DNA of 64,000 nt. It comes from Streptomyces tendae. Its GTDB lineage: Bacteria; Actinomycetota; Actinomycetes; Streptomycetales; Streptomycetaceae. Below are positions 1 through 8,103 of this stretch, piece by piece. How positions within the stretch are numbered: the first letter of the stretch is position 1; each line of letters starts with the position of its first letter. The DNA lies in contig NZ_CP043959.1 in NCBI RefSeq assembly GCF_008632955.1, forward strand, positions 62,001-126,000, written 5' to 3'. The position numbers and the translations under genes were made by a program. The notes below the pieces were generated by a model. That model had not been told where the DNA came from. It made no database searches and saw only the letters and a program-made list of their open reading frames with translations.

Positions 1-1
1 C

Positions 2-217
2 GAGACCACCCCCAGCGACGCGGAGCTGCGCATCGCGCAGGCCCAGCTGGTGGGCTGGCTCGAGGGCCTCTTCCACGGGATCCAGACGACGCTCTTCGCC
101 CAGCAGATGGCGGCGCGGGCCCAGCTGGAGCAGATGCGCCGCGCTCTGCCGCCGGGTGTCTCCGAGGGCTCGGAGGACGTCAACCCGGGCGGCCGCTCGG
201 GGGGTCCCTACCTGTAA
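2..217 (+). CDS. bpa: Bacterial proteasome activator Bpa (3' end, partial)
   Basis: Only the last 71 codons lie in the window; the reading frame enters at base 2 and ends at a TAA. The visible part is the C-terminal helix region of the Bpa/PafE family (WLEGLFHGIQTTLFAQQMAAR, then AQLEQMRRALPPG) and a short disordered tail ending in GGPYL. In this family the C-terminal G-x-Y-L tail docks into pockets of the 20S proteasome alpha ring and opens the gate for ATP-independent degradation of unfolded proteins; the core forms a dodecameric ring of four-helix bundles. The identification rests on the tail motif plus the helix sequence. The missing 5' part prevents any statement about the start. Confidence 0.85.
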   Translation, partial: ETTPSDAELRIAQAQLVGWLEGLFHGIQTTLFAQQMAARAQLEQMRRALPPGVSEGSEDVNPGGRSGGPYL

Positions 218-304
218 GCACCCGCCGAAGCGCGGGCCCGTCCGCCGGTGCCCGCCGAGACGCGGGGGCCTGCACGCCCCTCGCCCGCACGGCCCGAACC
301 GCAC

Positions 305-336
305 GAAGGGGCCCGGCACGGATGCCGGGCCCCTTC
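305..336. terminator. Perfect 14-bp hairpin, probably bidirectional terminator
   Basis: Arms 305-318 and 323-336 are perfectly complementary around a 4-nt loop. It lies between the convergent ends of bpa (+) and the kinase gene (-), as expected for a shared GC-rich Streptomyces terminator without a long U tract. Confidence 0.75.
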
Positions 337-376
337 CGTATGTCCGCGCGGTCCGCCCCGCGGCGGAGCGGCCGGG

Positions 377-2017
377 TCAGGACGGCGGGTTGCCCGTCGA
401 GACCTTGAGCGTGATCTCCGGCATGTCCTCCGGGTCGACGTCCGTACCGGGGGGCGGGAACTGCTCGCGGATCGAGCCGTCGCCGTAGGTGTTCTCGTCG
501 ACCTTGACGATCTTGAGGTTGTTCCCCCAGCCCGCGGCCTGGAAGCACGCCTTCACCGAGGCGATGTGCTTGAACTTGAAGTTGGGCAGCTGGACCTTCT
601 CCGGGTCGTTGTACGACTCCTGCGGGTCCTCGCACTTCTCCGGGTCGATCGTCTTCGAGGTGTCCGGCCCGCGGTAGCCCTCGGCCCTGGTCGCCGAGGG
701 CGACGCGCCGCCGGCCTGCGGGTCCTCGTCGTTGTTGTTGATGAGCAGCGCCGCGATCAGGCCGCCGACCGCCAGCACCGAGACGACGATCGAGCCGATG
801 ATCACCGGGGTGTTCCGGCCGCCGCGCCCCGCGTTGCCGGTGCCGGATCCCTGGGGCGACATCGTGTACGGCGGCGGGGTCGACGCGCCCTGCTGCGCGT
901 ACGGCGTGGGCGCGGGCGTCGGGTAGCCGCCCTGTTGCGGATAGCCGTACGACGGGGAGGGCGTGGCGGGTGCCGGGGTGCCGTACGGGTGCGGCGGCGG
1001 GGGCGTCGGCTGGTACGGCGTCCGGACGCTGCCCGGGGGCGCCTGGTGCGCCTGGTCGACCGGCGGGAACACCGCGGAGCCGACACCGGCGCCGCTCGGC
1101 GTCTGCGAGCCGGGCACGATGCTCGGCGGGGCCGCCTGGACGGACTGCGCCACCCGCAGGCACTCGCCGCGCATGGCCTCCGCGCTGGGGAACCTCTCGT
1201 TGGGGTTCTTCTTCAGGGCGCGGGAGATCAGCGCGTCCACGGCCGGCGGCAGCGAACGGTTGATCGAGGAGGCGAGCGGGGGCTCCTCCTGCACGTGCGC
1301 GTAGGCGATCGCCAGCGGCGAGTCCGCGTCGAACGGCAGCCTGCCGGTGACCAGCTGGAAGAGCATGATGCCGACCGAGTAGAGGTCGGAGCGCGCGTCG
1401 ACGCCCCGGCCGAGCGCCTGCTCCGGGGAGAGGTACTGCGGGGTGCCGACGACCATGCCGGTCTGCGTCATCGAGGTGACGCCGGACTGCATGGCGCGGG
1501 CGATGCCGAAGTCCATCACCTTGACCACGCCGCGCTTGGTCATCATCACGTTGCCCGGCTTGATGTCGCGGTGGACCAGCCCCATCTCGTGGCTGATCTC
1601 CAGCGCCGCCAGCACGTCGGCGGTGATCTTGAGGGCCTTGTCGGCGGGCATCGCGCCCTGCTGCCGTACGTCCTCGTCGAGCACGGAGCCGAGCGGGCGG
1701 CCCTCGACGTACTCCATGACGATGTACGGCGTCGTCATGCCGTCCACGTCGTCCTCGCCGGTGTCGAACACCGAGACGATGTTGGTGTGCGTGAGCTTCG
1801 CCACGGACTGGGCCTCGCGGCGGAAGCGCTCGCGGAAGGCTTGCTCCCGGCCGAGTTCCGTGTGCAACGTCTTGATGGCGACCTGACGGTCGAGCACCGA
1901 GTCGTAGGCGAGGTGCACCGAGGCCATGCCGCCCTGGCCGAGCAGGTCCCGCAGTTGGTAACGTCCGCCGGCGAGCGCCCGCCCCGCGTGGCGGCCCTGT
2001 GCGCCGTCCTGGCTCAT
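377..2017 (-). CDS. Receptor Ser/Thr protein kinase with one extracellular PASTA-like module
   Basis: A 546-residue Hanks-type kinase. The Gly loop (GQGGMASV) is near residue 28, the catalytic Lys is in VAIK (49), HRDIKPGN is at about 149-156, and DFG is at 169-171, so it should be active. A Pro/Tyr/Gln-rich juxtamembrane stretch (about 290-400) leads to one membrane helix (TPVIIGSIVVSVLAVGG, about 405-427). The extracellular tail of about 118 residues has one compact PASTA-like domain with two Cys. The start at 2017 gives MSQDGAQG behind a GGGGGAC site; a longer in-frame reading up to 2377 would lack homology. It diverges from a second kinase of equal length. PASTA kinases usually sense peptidoglycan fragments; the ligand here is inference. 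Confidence 0.9.
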   Translation of the reverse strand: MSQDGAQGRHAGRALAGGRYQLRDLLGQGGMASVHLAYDSVLDRQVAIKTLHTELGREQAFRERFRREAQSVAKLTHTNIVSVFDTGEDDVDGMTTPYIVMEYVEGRPLGSVLDEDVRQQGAMPADKALKITADVLAALEISHEMGLVHRDIKPGNVMMTKRGVVKVMDFGIARAMQSGVTSMTQTGMVVGTPQYLSPEQALGRGVDARSDLYSVGIMLFQLVTGRLPFDADSPLAIAYAHVQEEPPLASSINRSLPPAVDALISRALKKNPNERFPSAEAMRGECLRVAQSVQAAPPSIVPGSQTPSGAGVGSAVFPPVDQAHQAPPGSVRTPYQPTPPPPHPYGTPAPATPSPSYGYPQQGGYPTPAPTPYAQQGASTPPPYTMSPQGSGTGNAGRGGRNTPVIIGSIVVSVLAVGGLIAALLINNNDEDPQAGGASPSATRAEGYRGPDTSKTIDPEKCEDPQESYNDPEKVQLPNFKFKHIASVKACFQAAGWGNNLKIVKVDENTYGDGSIREQFPPPGTDVDPEDMPEITLKVSTGNPPS

Positions 2018-2103
2018 GCTTTGCGTCCCCCGTAGCCTCTCCGGCGTCCGGCGCCGCCGTCGGTGACTGTCTCTTCGTAGATCGAAAGTGCTATTCCCGG
2101 CCA

Positions 2104-2131
2104 AGTCTGCCCCAGGGCACCGACACGTCAA
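2104..2131 (-). promoter_or_regulatory. Candidate promoter for the leftward kinase
   Basis: On the minus strand TTGACG (2131-2126) is followed after 16 nt by CAGACT (2109-2104). The -35 match is good and the -10 match is poor. The rest of the 353-bp divergent kinase intergenic region (2018-2370) shows a TAGCGT hexamer at 2304-2309 that could be the -10 of the rightward kinase. Nothing else stands out there. Confidence 0.35.
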
Positions 2132-2370
2132 GCGCGGTGCCCGTTCCGTGACCGTACGCGAAAGAAGCGTCGCGGAAGCGTTACAGCGGTCGTACCGCTG
2201 GTACACGGAATTTGCACGACAGTACGGGGAGCGGGTTTGATGACCGGTCCGTCTCGTGCCGGTCCCGGCAGCCCGTCCCGGACCGGAGGCCCCGCCGGAG
2301 GCTGTAGCGTGGCCGACGGAGACCGTAACAACACCGCGCGCACCGCGGGCAGAAACGACGGCGAGGACTG

Positions 2371-4011
2371 ATGGCACAGCAGCAGCGCGCTCAGGGCCCG
2401 TCCGACCCCGAGGCGACTGGCGGCGGCATCTCGGACGCGCCGGACAACTGGGGCAACGGCGGGCTGGTCGGCGACGGCCGGTACCGGCTCACGCACCGGC
2501 TCGGCCGGGGCGGCATGGCCGAGGTGTTCGCCGCGGAGGACGTGCGCCTCGGGCGCACGGTCGCCGTGAAGCTGCTGCGTTCCGACCTGGCCGAGGACCC
2601 GGTTTCGAAGGCGCGCTTCACGCGCGAGGCACAGTCGGTCGCCGGACTCAACCACCACGCGATCGTCGCCGTGTACGACTCCGGCGAGGACACGGTCGGC
2701 GGGCAGTCGGTGCCGTACATCGTGATGGAGCTGGTCGAGGGCCGCACCATCCGTGATCTGCTGATGAACGCCGAGGCCCCGGGCCCCGAGCAGGCGCTGA
2801 TCATCGTCTCGGGTGTGCTGGAGGCGCTGGCCTACTCGCACCAGCACGGCATCGTGCACCGAGACATCAAGCCGGCCAACGTCATCATCACCCACAACGG
2901 CGCGGTGAAGGTGATGGACTTCGGCATCGCCCGCGCGCTGCACGGCGCGTCGACGACGATGACGCAGACCGGCATGGTCATGGGCACCCCGCAGTACCTC
3001 TCCCCGGAGCAGGCGCTCGGCAAGGCCGTCGACCACCGCTCCGACCTGTACGCCACCGGCTGCCTGATGTACGAACTGCTGGCGCTGCGTCCGCCGTTCA
3101 CCGGTGAGACGCCGCTGTCGGTGGTCTACCAGCACGTCCAGGACATCCCCACGCCGCCGTCGGAGGCCTCCGACGCCTGCCCGCCGGAGCTGGACGGGCT
3201 GGTCATGCGCTCCCTCGCCAAGGAGCCCGACGACCGTTTCCAGACGGCCGAGGAGATGCGCGGGCTGGTCCAGTACGCGCTGCAGATGCTCTACGACCAG
3301 GGCGGCCACACCGGCACCTGGAACACCGGCCCGGTCGACATGCACGAGGGCCCGCGCACCCCGGCGGCCGGCTACGCCGGTACGGCCGCGATGCCGCACC
3401 CGGACGCCGCCGGCACGACGGCCATCCCGCAGCCGATCCTGCCCGTCGGCTACGGCGGCGGGGACGACGGCGGCTTCGAGGGTCAGGGCAACAAAGGCAG
3501 CGGGCGCGGCAAGCTGTGGATCCTCGCGGTGCTCGCGGTGATCGCCGTGGCGGCGGGTGTCGCCCTCGCGCTGAACAACGGCGGCGGCGGGGGCGAGGGC
3601 GGCAAGCCCGACACCTCGCCGTCCGTCACGCAGAGCACCGAGGACGAGAAGACGAGCGAGTCGCCGAGTGACGAGGCGACCGAGGAGACCACGGACCCGG
3701 GCACCGACCCGGGCTGGGGCTCGGGTGGTGGCGGCGGCTGGACGCCGTCGAACGAACCGTCGTGGACGCCGAGCCAGCCGGAAACCGAGGAGCCGACCAA
3801 CCAGCCGACGGCCACGCAGCCGACCCAGACGGGCGGCACGGAGGACGGCGGTACGGAGAACGGCGGCACCGAGGACGGCGGCACGGAGAACGGCGGCACG
3901 GGGGACGGCGGCACCGAGACCGGTGGTACGGGTCCGGGCGGGACGGGTCCGGGCGGCACCGGTCCCGGCGGCGCCGACGTGGGCGGAGTGCCCGGCGGGG
4001 CCGGCAGCTGA
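2371..4011 (+). CDS. Receptor Ser/Thr protein kinase with Gly/Thr-repeat extracellular tail
   Basis: A 546-residue membrane kinase. The Gly loop GRGGMAEV lies near 46, the catalytic Lys in VAVK is about 67, HRDIKPAN begins near 163 and the DFG Asp is near 183. A cytoplasmic linker is followed by a membrane helix (KLWILAVLAVIAVAAGVAL, about 381-400). The outside part is low complexity: Ser/Thr/Glu/Pro, then a run of GGTE(D/N) units that becomes GGTGP units, with no PASTA domain. This differs from the divergently transcribed sister kinase (377-2017), which has a folded sensor module. The repeat tail looks like a wall-spanning stalk (inference). Start ATG is preceded by a GAGG-type site. Confidence 0.9.
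   Translation: MAQQQRAQGPSDPEATGGGISDAPDNWGNGGLVGDGRYRLTHRLGRGGMAEVFAAEDVRLGRTVAVKLLRSDLAEDPVSKARFTREAQSVAGLNHHAIVAVYDSGEDTVGGQSVPYIVMELVEGRTIRDLLMNAEAPGPEQALIIVSGVLEALAYSHQHGIVHRDIKPANVIITHNGAVKVMDFGIARALHGASTTMTQTGMVMGTPQYLSPEQALGKAVDHRSDLYATGCLMYELLALRPPFTGETPLSVVYQHVQDIPTPPSEASDACPPELDGLVMRSLAKEPDDRFQTAEEMRGLVQYALQMLYDQGGHTGTWNTGPVDMHEGPRTPAAGYAGTAAMPHPDAAGTTAIPQPILPVGYGGGDDGGFEGQGNKGSGRGKLWILAVLAVIAVAAGVALALNNGGGGGEGGKPDTSPSVTQSTEDEKTSESPSDEATEETTDPGTDPGWGSGGGGGWTPSNEPSWTPSQPETEEPTNQPTATQPTQTGGTEDGGTENGGTEDGGTENGGTGDGGTETGGTGPGGTGPGGTGPGGADVGGVPGGAGS
3832..3966 (+). repeat. In-frame Gly-Gly-Thr hexamer-type tandem repeat in kinase tail
   Basis: About ten imperfect 12-15-bp units encode GGTEDGGTENGG-like and then GGTGP-like motifs. 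Such a GC-rich in-frame repeat can change copy number without breaking the frame. Confidence 0.7.
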
Positions 4012-4071
4012 CACGCTGCGGCGCTGCCGAACCCCATGACCTCATGCCTTCGCCGGGCACCCCGTGACACC

Positions 4072-4096
4072 CCCGGCGGCACGCCGTGCCGCCGGG
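4072..4096 (+). terminator. 11-bp hairpin after the rightward kinase
   Basis: CCCGGCGGCAC (4072-4082) pairs with GTGCCGCCGGG (4086-4096) around a 3-nt loop, followed by AAA. It lies 60 bp after the kinase stop and before the dehydrogenase operon leader. Confidence 0.65.
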
Positions 4097-4198
4097 AAAG
4101 TCGGCTCTTCCCTGCCCGGCTCGGCCGGGATAACGTGCCGTTGCTCCGGCCTCCTGCAAGGCTGTGACCAGCGCGCCTTCCGGGCCTTCCCCGATTTA

Positions 4199-4212
4199 CT
4201 TGGATATCCAAG
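4199..4212. promoter_or_regulatory. Palindromic operator candidate upstream of the 2-oxoacid dehydrogenase operon
   Basis: CTTGGATATCCAAG is a perfect 14-bp palindrome; flanking TTT and AAA extend the symmetry with one mismatch. It sits about 200 bp before the E1 alpha start, in an AT-rich island unusual for this genome. Branched-chain dehydrogenase operons in actinobacteria are often controlled by Lrp/AsnC-type regulators that bind AT-rich palindromes, so a regulator of this kind is suggested. The remainder of the 396-bp gap (4012-4407) holds the upstream terminator and no gene that I can support. Confidence 0.5.
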
Positions 4213-4407
4213 CAAAATCGCAGGTCAGAGGGGGTTTCACAGAAATGTGGAGCACTGGGTAACGTGCTTTGTGCAGGGCGCTCGCCGGGGCACCTGTCAC
4301 GCCTGTTCCCGGCCGAGTGGCACCCACCCCGTGCCCGGTGGTCGAGAACAGGTGAGCCGCACTGGCCTACCGGCAACCCCGGGGGCCGGACCGACGGAGG
4401 AGCACAC

Positions 4408-5613
4408 GTGACCGTGGAGAGCACTGCCGCGCGCACACCGCGACGCAGCGCCGGAAGCAAGGCCGGCACCACCGGCACCAAGCGCACCACCAGCACCACC
4501 AAGAAGGCCGCAGGCGCCGGGAAGAGCGCCGAGCCCGCCCTCGTGCAGCTGCTGACGCCCGAGGGCAAGCGCGTCAAGAACGCCGAGTTCGACCAGTACG
4601 TCGCCGACATCACCGCCGAGGACCTGCGCGGTCTGTACCGCGACATGGTGCTCACCCGTCGTTTCGACGCGGAGGCCACCGCCCTCCAGCGCCAGGGCGA
4701 GCTGGGCCTGTGGGCCTCGCTGCTCGGGCAGGAGGCGGCGCAGATCGGCTCCGGCCGGGCGCTGCGCGACGACGACTACGTCTTCCCGACCTACCGGGAG
4801 CACGGCGTCGCCTGGTGCCGTGGGGTCGACCCGACCAACCTGCTCGGCATGTTCCGCGGCGTCAACAACGGCGGCTGGGACCCGAACGGCAACAACTTCC
4901 ACCTGTACACGATCGTCATCGGCTCCCAGGCGCTGCACGCCACGGGCTACGCGATGGGCATCACCAAGGACGGCGCCGACAGCGCGGTCATCGCCTACTT
5001 CGGCGACGGTGCCTCCAGCCAGGGCGACGTGGCCGAGGCCTTCACCTTCTCCGCGGTCTACAACGCCCCGGTGGTGTTCTTCTGCCAGAACAACCAGTGG
5101 GCGATCTCCGAGCCGACCGAGAAGCAGTCCCGCGTGCCGCTGTACCAGCGCGCGCAGGGCTTCGGCTTCCCGGGCGTGCGCGTGGACGGCAACGACGTGC
5201 TGGCGAACCTCGCCGTCACCAAGTGGGCCCTGGAGCGGGCCCGCGCCGGTGAGGGGCCCACGCTCGTCGAGGCGTTCACGTACCGCATGGGCGCGCACAC
5301 CACCTCCGACGACCCCACCCGCTACCGCCACGACGACGAGCGGGCCGCCTGGGAGGCGAAGGACCCGATCCTGCGCCTCCGCCGCCACCTCGAGGTCTCA
5401 AACCACGCGGACGAGGGATTCTTCGCGGAACTGGAGACCGAGAGCGAGGCGTTGGGCAAACGAGTGCGCGAAGCGGTCCGCGCCATGCCGGACCCGGACC
5501 ACTTCGCCATCTTCGAGAACGTGTACGCGGACGGCCACGCGCTGGTGGACGAGGAGCGGGCGCAGTTCGCCGCCTACCAGGCGTCGTTCGCGGACGAAGA
5601 CGGGGGTAAGTGA
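4408..5613 (+). CDS. bkdA: 2-oxoacid dehydrogenase E1 alpha subunit (branched-chain/pyruvate type)
   Basis: A 401-residue ThDP-dependent E1 alpha. After an Ala/Thr/Lys-rich N-terminal extension (about 1-45) comes the catalytic domain with the ThDP/Mg motif GDGASSQGDVAEAF...NNQWAIS near residues 198-232 (the GDG-x-NN signature) and the phosphorylation-loop-like segment YRMGAHTTSDDPTRYR. E1 alpha/beta heterotetramers decarboxylate a 2-oxoacid and acylate the lipoyl group of E2. The GTG start is placed by GGAGGA seven bases upstream. It is first in an operon with E1 beta (1-bp gap) and E2. Databases often label this subunit pyruvate dehydrogenase alpha; separate alpha and beta chains plus a single-lipoyl E2 fit the branched-chain complex, which supplies starter units for branched fatty acids and polyketides. 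Confidence 0.88.
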   Translation: MTVESTAARTPRRSAGSKAGTTGTKRTTSTTKKAAGAGKSAEPALVQLLTPEGKRVKNAEFDQYVADITAEDLRGLYRDMVLTRRFDAEATALQRQGELGLWASLLGQEAAQIGSGRALRDDDYVFPTYREHGVAWCRGVDPTNLLGMFRGVNNGGWDPNGNNFHLYTIVIGSQALHATGYAMGITKDGADSAVIAYFGDGASSQGDVAEAFTFSAVYNAPVVFFCQNNQWAISEPTEKQSRVPLYQRAQGFGFPGVRVDGNDVLANLAVTKWALERARAGEGPTLVEAFTYRMGAHTTSDDPTRYRHDDERAAWEAKDPILRLRRHLEVSNHADEGFFAELETESEALGKRVREAVRAMPDPDHFAIFENVYADGHALVDEERAQFAAYQASFADEDGGK

Positions 5614-5614
5614 C

Positions 5615-6592
5615 ATGGCGGAAAAGATGGCCCTGGCCAAGGCGATCAACGAGTCGCTGCGGCGGGCGCTGGAAGCGGACCCGAAGGTCCTCGTCATGGG
5701 CGAGGACGTCGGCAAGCTCGGCGGTGTGTTCCGGGTGACGGACGGCCTGCAGAAGGACTTCGGCGAGAGCCGTGTCATCGACACGCCGCTCGCCGAGTCG
5801 GGCATCGTCGGCACCGCGATCGGTCTGGCCCTGCGCGGCTACCGCCCGGTGGTGGAGATCCAGTTCGACGGCTTCGTCTTCCCGGCGTACGACCAGATCG
5901 TCACGCAGCTCGCGAAGATGCACGCCCGCGCGCTGGGCAAGGTCAAGATGCCCGTCGTCGTGCGCATCCCCTACGGCGGCGGCATCGGCGCGGTGGAGCA
6001 CCACTCCGAGTCGCCGGAGGCCCTGTTCGCGCATGTGGCCGGCCTGAAGATCGTCTCCCCGTCGAACGCGGCGGACGCGTACTGGATGATGCAGCAGGCC
6101 ATCCAGAGCGACGACCCGGTGATCTTCTTCGAGCCCAAGCGCCGCTACTGGGACAAGGGCGAGGTCGACACCGAGGCGATCCCCGGCCCGCTGCACGCCG
6201 CGCGCGTGGTGCGTGAGGGCACCGACCTGACCCTCGCCGCGTACGGCCCGATGGTGAAGCTCTGCCAGGAGGTCGCCGACGCGGCGGCCGAGGAGGGCCG
6301 CAGCCTGGAGGTCCTCGACCTGCGCTCGGTCTCCCCGATCGACTTCGACGCCATCCAGGCGTCGGTGGAGAAGACCCGCCGTCTGGTCGTCGTCCACGAG
6401 GCACCGGTGTTCTTCGGCTCCGGCGGGGAGATCGCCGCCCGGATCACCGAGCGCAGCTTCTACCACCTGGAGGCCCCGGTGCTGCGGGTGGGCGGTTACC
6501 ACGCGCCGTACCCGCCGGCCCGCCTGGAGGAGTCCTACCTCCCGGACCTGGACCGGGTGCTCGATGCCGTCGACCGCTCGCTGGCGTACTGA
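5615..6592 (+). CDS. bkdB: 2-oxoacid dehydrogenase E1 beta subunit
   Basis: A 325-residue transketolase-like beta subunit: pyrimidine-binding domain (MGEDVGKLGGVFRVTDGL, about 28-45; IDTPLAESGIVGTAIGLALRG, about 54-74; EIQFDGFVFPA) and a C-terminal transketolase domain (VVHEAPVFFGSGGEIAARI). It completes the ThDP site at the alpha-beta interface. The ATG follows the E1 alpha stop by one base, indicating translational coupling and 1:1 production. The stop codon TGA is part of the GAGGAGAGG site that serves the E2 start. Confidence 0.9.
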   Translation: MAEKMALAKAINESLRRALEADPKVLVMGEDVGKLGGVFRVTDGLQKDFGESRVIDTPLAESGIVGTAIGLALRGYRPVVEIQFDGFVFPAYDQIVTQLAKMHARALGKVKMPVVVRIPYGGGIGAVEHHSESPEALFAHVAGLKIVSPSNAADAYWMMQQAIQSDDPVIFFEPKRRYWDKGEVDTEAIPGPLHAARVVREGTDLTLAAYGPMVKLCQEVADAAAEEGRSLEVLDLRSVSPIDFDAIQASVEKTRRLVVVHEAPVFFGSGGEIAARITERSFYHLEAPVLRVGGYHAPYPPARLEESYLPDLDRVLDAVDRSLAY

Positions 6593-6602
6593 GGAGAGGG
6601 TC

Positions 6603-8030
6603 GTGACGACGATGACGAACGCGTCCGTACGCGAGTTCAAGATGCCGGACGTGGGCGAGGGCCTCACCGAGGCCGAGATCCTCAAGTGGTACGTCCAGCC
6701 CGGTGACACCGTCACCGACGGCCAGGTGGTCTGCGAGGTGGAGACGGCGAAGGCGGCCGTCGAACTGCCCATCCCCTACGACGGTGTGGTGCGCGCCCTG
6801 CACTTCCCCGAGGGCACCACGGTCGACGTAGGCACCTCCATCATCGCGGTGGAGGTCGCGGGCGGCGCGGCCCCGGCGCAGGAGGAGGCCCCCGCGGCCC
6901 CCGCCCCCGCCGCGGAGCCGGAGCAGCCCGCCGAGCAGCCCGCGGCCCGCCAGCCGGTGCTGGTCGGCTACGGCGTCGCCACGTCCTCCACCCGCCGCCG
7001 TCCGCGCAAGCAGGCGCCGGACGCCGCGGCACAGCAGGCCGCGGCCGCCGTCCAGTCCGAGCTGAACGGACACGGGGGCGCTCCCGCGGCTCCGGCCGCC
7101 CCGGCCGCCCCCGCGCAGCGTCCGCTGGCGAAGCCGCCGGTGCGCAAGCTGGCCAAGGACCTGGGCGTCGACCTGGCGACGGTCACCCCGACCGGCCCGG
7201 ACGGCGTCGTCACCCGCGAGGACGTGCACGCGGCCGTGGCCGCGACCCAGGCGGTCCCGCAGCAGCCGACGGCCCCGGCTCCGGCCGCCGTGCCCGTCCA
7301 GGCCGCGGCCCCGGCGTCGTACGACACGGCTCGCGAGACGCGCGTCCCCGTGAAGGGCGTCCGCAAGGCCACGGCGGCGGCGATGGTCGGCTCGGCGTTC
7401 ACCGCGCCGCATGTCACGGAGTTCGTGACGGTCGACGTGACGCGCACGATGAAGCTGGTCGAGGAGCTGAAGCAGGACAAGGAGTTCGCCGGGCTGCGGG
7501 TGAACCCGCTGCTGCTGATCGCCAAGGCCCTGCTGGTCGCGATCCGGCGCAACCCCGGCATCAACGCCTCGTGGGACGAGGCGGCCCAGGAGATCGTGGT
7601 CAAGCACTACGTCAACCTGGGCATCGCGGCGGCCACTCCGCGCGGCCTGATCGTCCCGAACATCAAGGACGCCCACGCCAAGACGCTGCCGGAACTGGCC
7701 GGGTCCCTGGGTGAACTGGTGTCCACGGCGCGGGAGGGCAAGACCTCCCCGGCGGCGATGCAGGGCGGCACGGTCACGATCACCAACGTCGGCGTCTTCG
7801 GCGTCGACACGGGCACGCCGATCCTCAACCCGGGCGAGTCCGCGATCCTGGCGGTCGGTGCGATCAAGCTCCAGCCGTGGGTGCACAAGGGCAAGGTGAA
7901 GCCCCGCCAGGTCACCACCCTGGCACTGTCCTTCGACCACCGCCTGGTCGACGGAGAGCTCGGCTCCAAGGTGCTGGCCGACGTGGCGGCGGTCCTGGAG
8001 CAGCCGAAGCGGCTGATGACCTGGGCCTGA
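6603..8030 (+). CDS. bkdC: 2-oxoacid dehydrogenase E2 (dihydrolipoyl acyltransferase)
   Basis: A 475-residue E2. It has one lipoyl domain (residues about 8-85, lipoyl Lys in VETAKAAVELP), an Ala/Pro-rich linker, a peripheral subunit-binding domain (KPPVRKLAKDLGVDL...GVVTREDVHAA, about 178-213), a second Ala/Pro linker and a CAT-type acyltransferase domain ending in the active-site motif LSFDHRLVDGELG (catalytic His and Asp). It transfers the acyl group from lipoamide to CoA. The GTG at 6603 has GAGGAGAGG upstream; ATG 6612 is an alternative. No E3 gene is in the window, so lipoamide dehydrogenase must come from elsewhere. Confidence 0.92.
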   Translation: MTTMTNASVREFKMPDVGEGLTEAEILKWYVQPGDTVTDGQVVCEVETAKAAVELPIPYDGVVRALHFPEGTTVDVGTSIIAVEVAGGAAPAQEEAPAAPAPAAEPEQPAEQPAARQPVLVGYGVATSSTRRRPRKQAPDAAAQQAAAAVQSELNGHGGAPAAPAAPAAPAQRPLAKPPVRKLAKDLGVDLATVTPTGPDGVVTREDVHAAVAATQAVPQQPTAPAPAAVPVQAAAPASYDTARETRVPVKGVRKATAAAMVGSAFTAPHVTEFVTVDVTRTMKLVEELKQDKEFAGLRVNPLLLIAKALLVAIRRNPGINASWDEAAQEIVVKHYVNLGIAAATPRGLIVPNIKDAHAKTLPELAGSLGELVSTAREGKTSPAAMQGGTVTITNVGVFGVDTGTPILNPGESAILAVGAIKLQPWVHKGKVKPRQVTTLALSFDHRLVDGELGSKVLADVAAVLEQPKRLMTWA

Positions 8031-8041
8031 CGGCCGGACAT

Positions 8042-8081
8042 GACAGGGGGGCGTCGCACGGTGTGCGGCGCCCCTCCTGTC
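8042..8081. terminator. Long GC hairpin between convergent genes
   Basis: An approximately 18-bp stem with one bulged base and two G-U pairs, around a short loop. It sits between the E2 stop and the end of the leftward carboxypeptidase gene and can serve both. Confidence 0.75.
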
Positions 8082-8103
8082 GTCCCTGTGGCGACGTCGT
8101 CCG

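Noticed and set aside
2018..2370. Possible small gene or RNA in the divergent kinase intergenic region
   Set aside because: No ORF with a ribosome site and no stable structure that stands out; only promoter-like hexamers were seen.
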